A stretch of 64,000 nt of DNA from Merluccius polli (lineage: Eukaryota; Chordata; Actinopteri; Gadiformes; Merlucciidae), in NCBI GenBank assembly GCA_030340625.1, contig JAOPHQ010004845.1:210001-274000 (forward strand), written 5' to 3'. The translations under genes were made by a program, and so were the position numbers. Positions within the stretch are counted from its first letter, which is position 1. Every line of letters starts with the position of its first letter. The notes under the pieces were generated by a model. The model searched no databases and was not told the origin of the DNA. It saw only the letters and a program-made list of their open reading frames with translations. Shown here piece after piece: positions 23,685-64,000 of this stretch.

Positions 23685-24346
23685 GGTAACACTTTATAAT
23701 AAGGTGCCATCTGTATGTTAATGTTTTAACAAATAGAAAACAATCTATTAACTAATATTGTATTAATATTTGTTAATAGCTAATAGTTATATATTACTAA
23801 TATATTAATTAAGCTTAACCAACTTCATTATAAGGGTCCCCCATACTAATAGTTATATATTACTAATATATTAATTAAGCTTAACCAACTTTATTATAAG
23901 GGGCCCCACGCTGATAGCTATATATTACTAACATATTAATTAGGCTTAACCAACTTTATTGTAAGGGTCCTATGAGGAGTGGTTCATATTGGGATAGGCA
24001 GAAGCAGTTTAATTAATTTAACAATTAGTTAAATAATGTCATTAACTTTTATATTAACATATAGTTTGTAAATAAACATTTAAATGATGTAAGAAATATG
24101 TTAATTAGTGCCAAAAATACATTTAGTTATCTATTAACAAATATTAATACAATATTAGTTAAGATTGTTTTCTATTTGTTAAAACATTAACATACAGATT
24201 TTATGCAAATAACTAATATTTAATTAATGATGAAAAAACTATTAACTTGTGCCAAATAGACATTTTAGTAACAATTAACAAATATTAACAAAGGGTTAGG
24301 TAATGACTAGTTTGCTATTTATTATGGCACCTTATAAAGTGTTACC
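23685..24346. mobile_element. AT-rich MITE with GGTAACACTTTAT ends
   Basis: The termini GGTAACACTTTATAATAAGG and the inverted CCTTATAAAGTGTTACC bound 662 bp. Longer inverted similarity continues inward (ATGTTAATGTTTTAACAAAT against ATTTGTTAAAACATTAACAT). Three ~65-bp tandem units containing TTAATTAAGCTTAACCAAC lie at 23780-23970. It has no coding capacity, and its target duplication was not resolved. Confidence 0.8.
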
Positions 24347-24799
24347 ATATCATATTTTCTTTAACAGTTAGTCCTTTAATTGTGTTCAGCCTCACTTAGT
24401 TGTAAGTCACTTTGGACAAAGGCATCTGCTAACTTAACATAATAATTAAAAAAAATAATCAGATGGTCACAGCATTTGCACATTCTCCAACTATCCTAAA
24501 CTCTATCCTAAACGTCTTTGGAGGTGCATGGGAAAAATGTAAACTGTACTGGACGAGTGATGCAAAGTCTGACATGAAGACAAAAACTTGTGTAGGCCTC
24601 CATTAATATACAAAATGTGTAGCTTCGTACCAAGCAGCTGAGAGATTCAAAAAATATTGTAAATATATTATGAAATATTACATTTTGTCAAGCAACAATA
24701 AGACGATACAAACTCCAAATGACAAGCGAGTACAGTGTTTGAGTTTAATGGCTTTATAAACAACTATATAAGTGAATTATCTTAAAAATTCATGCATTT

Positions 24800-26008
24800 T
24801 CAGTGTAAATTCATTTGAAATATAGAGCAAATTTATTTACAACAGTGTGAACTGTAACAGCAACTTTACTTAATTAGGCTGTTTACCAGAAATACACTTG
24901 GCTGCATAGAAGATTGATGACTACATAGAAGAAAAGAAATGTAAAGGAAAAAAAAACAGATTTAGCATGGTCTTCTTTTTAAAAGACAAGTTTCTTCAGA
25001 CTGATTTAGTAAAAAGTCAGTTCTTTCCATTTTATTGATGTAGACACACAACATGACAAGAACCGGACACTAGTAAATCAAAAGGACTAAAGCTAAAGAA
25101 ATATACCAATGGAATCATTTCCCATTCCCAGAAAGGTACATTCTGAATATCATTACAGTAACTACAAAAACTCACTGATATACTGACAACAAAGCCTGAG
25201 TCGATGGATAAAGGTTGAATTACAATAACAAATCCAAAAGCCTGAGAGGAAAAAGACCATTTGATTCATTATAAACAATAATTTACAAGTGGATTATTCA
25301 TGGAAGTCACATGATCAAAAATCCATACTAGTAATTAAATACTTCACGTAAGATAGGAAATAGAGAAATAAAAATGAATGAAAACTACAGTAAATGAGGT
25401 ACAGGACAGCTTGAGCCCAAGCTACTTCAGACAAAAAAAAAACCTTTTAGTCAACTCCACACATGATCTGTAATCACTTTGATAAACATAATCATTTACT
25501 TTTTATAGTCATTTGTTGTTTGATTAAAATGAAACTAAAAACCACAAAGGGGGTAAAAGGAAATAACAGTCAAATGCAGAATCCAGTGTCAAGGGCCATA
25601 GAATGTGAGGCAGCACCCAAGGTCATTGCGTCCATTTTCAGGGTAAAAAAAAGTCCAACTTTATAAAAATAACAAAAACAAAAAAAATTGGCTGCCTGCT
25701 GTAACACCTCCATTACAGTTCAGCTTTTAAAGTCTTTTAAATACAAAAATATGCATCTTTATCTGCTGCCTTCTCCACTCCCCCACAAGTTTCTGTAATA
25801 AAGGTAGCACAGCATTGAGAAGTGGAGAGCGCCACACACACACACCGAGCAGACGGATACACAGTGCTCAGTACGTTGTCTTCCACCGTCCCCATAAGGC
25901 ATTTCATGGGTTTGTGAGTCAATGGAGGCTACGGCTGCTGCTTCTGCTGCTAGACAAGCCCAGTGTGATGAGAGCTGTAAACTCGGCTGGGCTCGGGGGA
26001 AGCTTCTA
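24800..26008 (-). other. Presumed chd1 3' UTR
   Basis: AT-rich sequence downstream of the chd1 stop with no open frame or transposon hallmark. Minus-strand AATAAA hexamers occur at about 25031-25036 and 24832-24837 and are candidate poly(A) signals. The extent is inferred. Confidence 0.5.
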
Positions 26009-59952
<33,944 letters not shown>

Positions 59953-60429
59953 CTGAGAAGAAGGAAATTACAGTACATGAGTATAAAACCATGTTCCAAT
60001 ACATTGCTTATGAAATCTTTGATTAAAAAAAAGTGTACAACATAAATGACTTGTGTACAATTTGTAATCTGCAATTGTAATAAAATGAAGCTAATTATCT
60101 ACACATTTCCTATAGCCATTATATTTAAAAGCAACATAAATATTTCTGAAATATTTTACTATTTCTTACTTTACGTTTTTGTGTTGGGAAATGAAGCATA
60201 GAATACAAAGCAACAATAAAAGGACAAACATTGTAGCTAGCCTCCACAGTACAGTGAGGACAGAGACCATCAAAGATGGAAATGGAAGCATTTACCATCA
60301 GCGCCATGTGAGCCATCAGTGGGCCAGTTTATGTAGACATAAAAGAACAGCTATCATACTTTTCTACTATTATTTCTCGTGCAAAAGGTATTTTACTCTT
60401 TTGCTGGATATTTGATTTTGCGCCATTCA

Positions 60430-61310
60430 AAATGCAGTCGTCGTAGAGGAAGGGTGTGTCAGAGCCCGTCTACGGAGAGCCTGTCCACTCCCTATTAAGT
60501 CCCATTGTACCGAATTCTGGTTGCAGTTCCACCAGAGCTCCACTGGGGGCGATCGCCTGTGAGTGCAGAATGAATGGGAGCAGATGGAGCTACACGGCTA
60601 AATGTGTCTCTTTCACCTGATTCTCATTGAAAAAACTCTGATTTGATTGTAGTTCTTACAAGTTCAACATAGGTTATAGATCGAAAGTTGAATGTCCTTT
60701 CGATTTCTTACAGGACGTGTTGTTATTGCCCATAACACGCTAGCATTCTGCTAATGAACGCTGATTGGTCAGTGAAGGACTGATTACGACCAGAGATCTG
60801 CTTGATGGCATCTTGGCATCCAAAGCGGGACCAGAACGTTATGGTGGACAATTTCGCCCAAGTTCTTTTTTTTTTAATACAGCAACTTCTTTTGGTTGCT
60901 GGCACTTTTATCTGCGTATCGTTATGTTTGTACTGCTGTGTTATCGATGCCTTGAGGGAAAGGGAGAGGCTTGCCGTAAAGCAGTATCTCTGGTCGTAAG
61001 ATGAGTATGACGTCATTGACATTTTAAAATACTTTTTTAAAGCAAATAAGTGACTCTAAAAAATCTAACACCCAGCAATGTGTAATTTCTTTGCATCCCC
61101 TTTCGAAAGCAACATTCAAATTACTAGATAAAAAATTATATCCTGAGAAAAGTGGAGTTTGAGGGGTATAGCTCCATAGACCGCCATTCATTCTGCACTC
61201 ACCATGTGAGCGCCCTCACATGGAACCAGAGGGGAACTGCAACAGTTCAGAACCCGGAAGTAAACCGAGAGTGGAACTTCTCTCCTTATTAGACATTCTC
61301 TGGGTGTGTT
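60430..61310. mobile_element. Inverted-repeat element in the upstream chd1 intron
   Basis: GTTGCAGTTCC and GTGAGTGCAGAATGAATGG near 60515-60590 recur inverted at 61170-61250. The middle is AT-rich and non-coding. The boundaries are approximate. Confidence 0.6.
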
Positions 61311-61380
61311 CTTTTTAAAAGTCACAACTGTGGAATGAAAGTATTTGGGGCACTTTGTCCAACTGACGTGGTCTAGGTAG

Positions 61381-62234
61381 TAGGGATGGGCATGATTAAT
61401 CGGCGATCGACTAATTGATAATTAAGAATTTCGTTGATGACAAATTTTTAATCGAAAATTTTTAATCGATAAAACTAATGCTAAAAAATATCTTCACACG
61501 GTGTGTCTTTTTACAATTACCATTCGTAGTGTTGTTCAGCAGAGAAATAGTCTGCCAAAGATGTTGACGTTGCTTAGCAACCGGACACGCTGGGGTTGAT
61601 AAGTTACCGGACTACTTGCGGATTGATAAGAAAGACATGAATCAGGCAAAAAATCCACTTTCCTTGACAGCGGTCCAGTTCAGTGTGCATAAAAGTACTG
61701 ACGGACCAATTGTGAACTACTGCAACTGCTGATGCCAACACTCCAAGTTAAAAAGTAGCCGCACCCACCCCAAACCAATGGGAATAAGTGTATACATGTG
61801 GATTATAGCGGACTACACCACCTCTTGTATTCCACATGGAATTCTATTCCGATTAGCCGCGTTTACATGGACACTTCTATTCCGATTAGATTTCTAATCG
61901 GAATAGATCTATTCCCATCATGCAATCCGAATGTACTATATGGCATTTACAAAAGTGGTAAGCGTACGTCCATATGTCTCTCGCGCATTCTCGTGTATTC
62001 CGATTGAGGCGTATATATGATAATTTTCTAATCCGATTGAGCTGTTCTTCCACTTCTAATCGGACCAGAAGTGTCCATATAAACGCGGGAGAATTAACGA
62101 TCAATGTACATTGCATTTTGAATATAGCATATAAATAGTTAATTTTAATATACAACTATTAACGATTAACCAAAAATTGATCGTTAAATCTCCCGACGAT
62201 CGACTAAGACAATTTAATCGAATGCCCATCCCTA
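61381..62234. mobile_element. hAT MITE in upstream chd1 intron
   Basis: Ends TAGGGATGGGCATGATTAAT and the inverted ATGCCCATCCCTA. A perfect duplication CTAGGTAG sits at 61373-61380 and 62235-62242. An inner inverted repeat (about 61858-62090, GCGTTTACATGGACACTTCT against its inverse) marks a second MITE inside it. Confidence 0.93.
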
Positions 62235-62242
62235 CTAGGTAG

Positions 62243-63110
62243 ACCAATGCACCATGTGGTGCGAGACTGCATGTATGACAGACATTCTATTTCGTCTAAA
62301 TATTGTAAATCCAAATAATATTTTATAATATTTTTATTATTAACCAAATTTATATAGCGCTATGTCACGTGATTTAAAATCTGAGGCATTCAGCTTTTCT
62401 CCCAACAGACATTCAGCGCTTTGAGCCCCTCCCCCCACAAAAGCAGGAGATAACAGAGCACATGCGTGAGATATGCTGAACCTCAGCATTCAGGCAGCAT
62501 TTCAGCGTAGACTCGCATATAGATCAAAACCCAGCGGCACAACTGTAGTCATTGTCGTTCGAAAATGAAATAATCAGAGGAAAACAACAAATGTTTTGTA
62601 ATGTATTAACACAACACAGCATTCAAAGCTTACATGGACCGCTCGCCTCCGACATACACACACACACATCTGCACATTTGTGCAAATATTCTTTTAACAT
62701 TCTTTTTTAATTTGGAGTTCGCTGGTAATTTAGATTTACAGCATCTCACAGCTTACACAGGGCAAATATTTAGCAGACACTTGTATCCAAAGAAACTTAG
62801 AGGGAGACTTCAGCTACATGATGTAATTAACCTCTTCATCACGTGGTCTATTTCTCAGGTTTTTGCCGAAAATCACACACCCGATCTGAACACTATATCT
62901 GACTATATCTCCACAACTACAAGGGCTTTTAAGTTAATCTTGGTACCAAAAGAAAGATACAACCTGTGAGATTTCATTTCTGCCTGAAATAGATTTCACG
63001 TTTTAGTGTGAATAACACCTAGTGCATTATCATTTGGTAGCCTTATAGCACTATAGAGCAATATATAGCACAACATATGATGAGGGCCTGGGTCAGGATT
63101 TGATGCAATA
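62243..63110. other. Intron sequence, nothing recognised
   Basis: A 111-codon frame at 62634-62969 has no domain I recognise and no splice support. Otherwise AT-rich. Confidence 0.4.
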
Positions 63111-63113
63111 AAG

Positions 63114-64000
63114 TAGGGCTGCCCCCTAATAGTCGACCAACCCTTAGTCGATCGACAGAGGCCTAGTCAAATAATAATAATAATAATAATTAATTGCATT
63201 TATATACCGCTTTTCAAGATACCCAAAGCACTTGACATAGTGTGTGTGTGTGGGGGGGATATGACACCTCATCTGCTACCAGTGTGTAGCACCCACCTGG
63301 GTGATGCACGGCAGCCAGTATGCACCAGAACGCTCACCACACAATGGCTCAGCGGAGAGGTGAGGAATGAAACTATCCAATTAGAGACCAAGGGATGATT
63401 AGGTGGTCATGATGGTACAAGAGCCAGGTTGGGAATTTGGCCGGGACACCGGGGTTAGCACCCCTACTCTAGTGATGGAGACACCGGGGTTAGCACCCCT
63501 ACTCTAGTGATGGAGACACCGGGGTTAGCACCCCTACTCTTGCGATGAGTGCCACGGGATCTTTAGAGACCACAGGGAGTCAGGACCTCGGTTTTAACGT
63601 CTCACCCGAAAGACGGTGCTCTAGACAGGACAGAGTCCCCATCTCCGTCCTGGGGCATTGGGGATCTTACATAGGCCAGAGGGATAAGCACCCCCTACTG
63701 GCCCTCCAACACCTCTACCAGCACCAACTCGTCTCCCATCCAAGGATGGACCAGACCAGCTTCCAGAGAAACCAGCAGTGCGAGGTAGGTAGCCATGGGA
63801 ATGGCAATGGAAATATGTTTTCATTAATCAGGCAAAAACTAAAACATAAAAATAACACAAGCATCGCAACCGAATACATCCGTGGTCGCAACAAGCCCTG
63901 ATTTAACTCATCGCTGCAGAAATATTGACCAAACAATGGCTCTATAGAGAGGAGTGCTGCTGCCCGACCGTCTCCTCGGTAGGTATACACCTGGGCAGGT
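63114..64000. mobile_element. hAT end plus retroposon 3' segment
   Basis: TAGGGCTGCCCCCTAATAGT at 63114 resembles a hAT terminus. It is followed by an AAT repeat (63172-63190) and a segment with GCATTTATATACCGCTTTTC and GACCACAGGGAGTCAGGACC. I recall this segment as a dispersed teleost retroposon 3' region. The other ends lie outside the window. Confidence 0.5.
63447..63545. repeat. 35-bp tandem repeat, about three copies
   Basis: GACACCGGGGTTAGCACCCC followed by TACTCTAGTGATGGA is repeated at 63447, 63480 and 63515, within the retroposon segment. Confidence 0.9.

Noticed and set aside
62634..62969. 111-codon frame in the upstream intron
   Set aside because: No recognisable domain, no splice sites, and flanked by transposon sequence.
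60000..64000. Search for chromodomain 1 and N-terminal chd1 exons
   Set aside because: No segment encodes the expected chromodomain aromatic blocks with splice sites; the exons must lie beyond 64000.

Overview
The window is animal nuclear DNA, most likely from a teleost fish. It holds the 3' two-thirds of one host gene, the chromatin remodeller chd1, on the minus strand. The introns and flanks are packed with transposon families typical of fish: DIRS, Rex1/L2-type LINEs, hAT, Tc1, PIF/Harbinger and Ty3/gypsy. There is no operon structure, and I saw no prokaryotic, CRISPR, tRNA or rRNA signal.

chd1 runs from 59952 down to the stop codon at 26009. I joined 29 consecutive exons by splice sites. 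They give one unbroken frame of 1452 codons plus stop, covering chromodomain 2, the Snf2 ATPase (both RecA lobes), the SANT-SLIDE DNA-binding module, an acidic/lysine-rich linker, the CHCT (DUF4208) domain and the RD/RS-rich tail. The N-terminus and chromodomain 1 lie beyond position 64000. One intron uses a GC-AG splice pair, and one acceptor is a NAGNAG.

Region by region. 1-5200: a large inverted-repeat (foldback) structure with ~950-bp arms around a broken acidic exon, next to a frameshifted THAP zinc-finger exon. 5895-13575: ~200-bp inverted arms enclosing a 6-kb hAT element that sits in a GT microsatellite; the hAT carries proline repeats, a decayed transposase and a nested LINE, and an L1 endonuclease fragment lies between it and the right arm. 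14.5-16.4 kb: decayed Ty3/gypsy pol and a Tc1-like transposase. 16949-23199: a DIRS tyrosine-recombinase retrotransposon with inverted ends, an internal complementary region and leader minisatellite, its right end split by a hAT MITE. 23.7-24.3 kb: a MITE. 24.8-26.0 kb: presumed chd1 3'UTR.

26-60 kb: chd1 exons and introns. The last intron (10.4 kb) is about 85% one PIF/Harbinger element carrying a HARBI1-like fragment, a Rex1-type LINE, a hAT copy and a young LTR element. The 5.1-kb intron at 42.2-47.3 kb is about 86% two hAT elements. Further hATs with 8-bp target duplications and a TA-flanked hairpin MITE sit in other introns. 60-64 kb: the intron upstream of the first visible exon, made of more inverted-repeat and hAT material and a retroposon 3' end.

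I found no convincing new biological system. The most distinctive signals are the nested hATs, a GC-rich minisatellite core shared by three TE contexts, the foldback/THAP locus, and long intronic hairpins in chd1.
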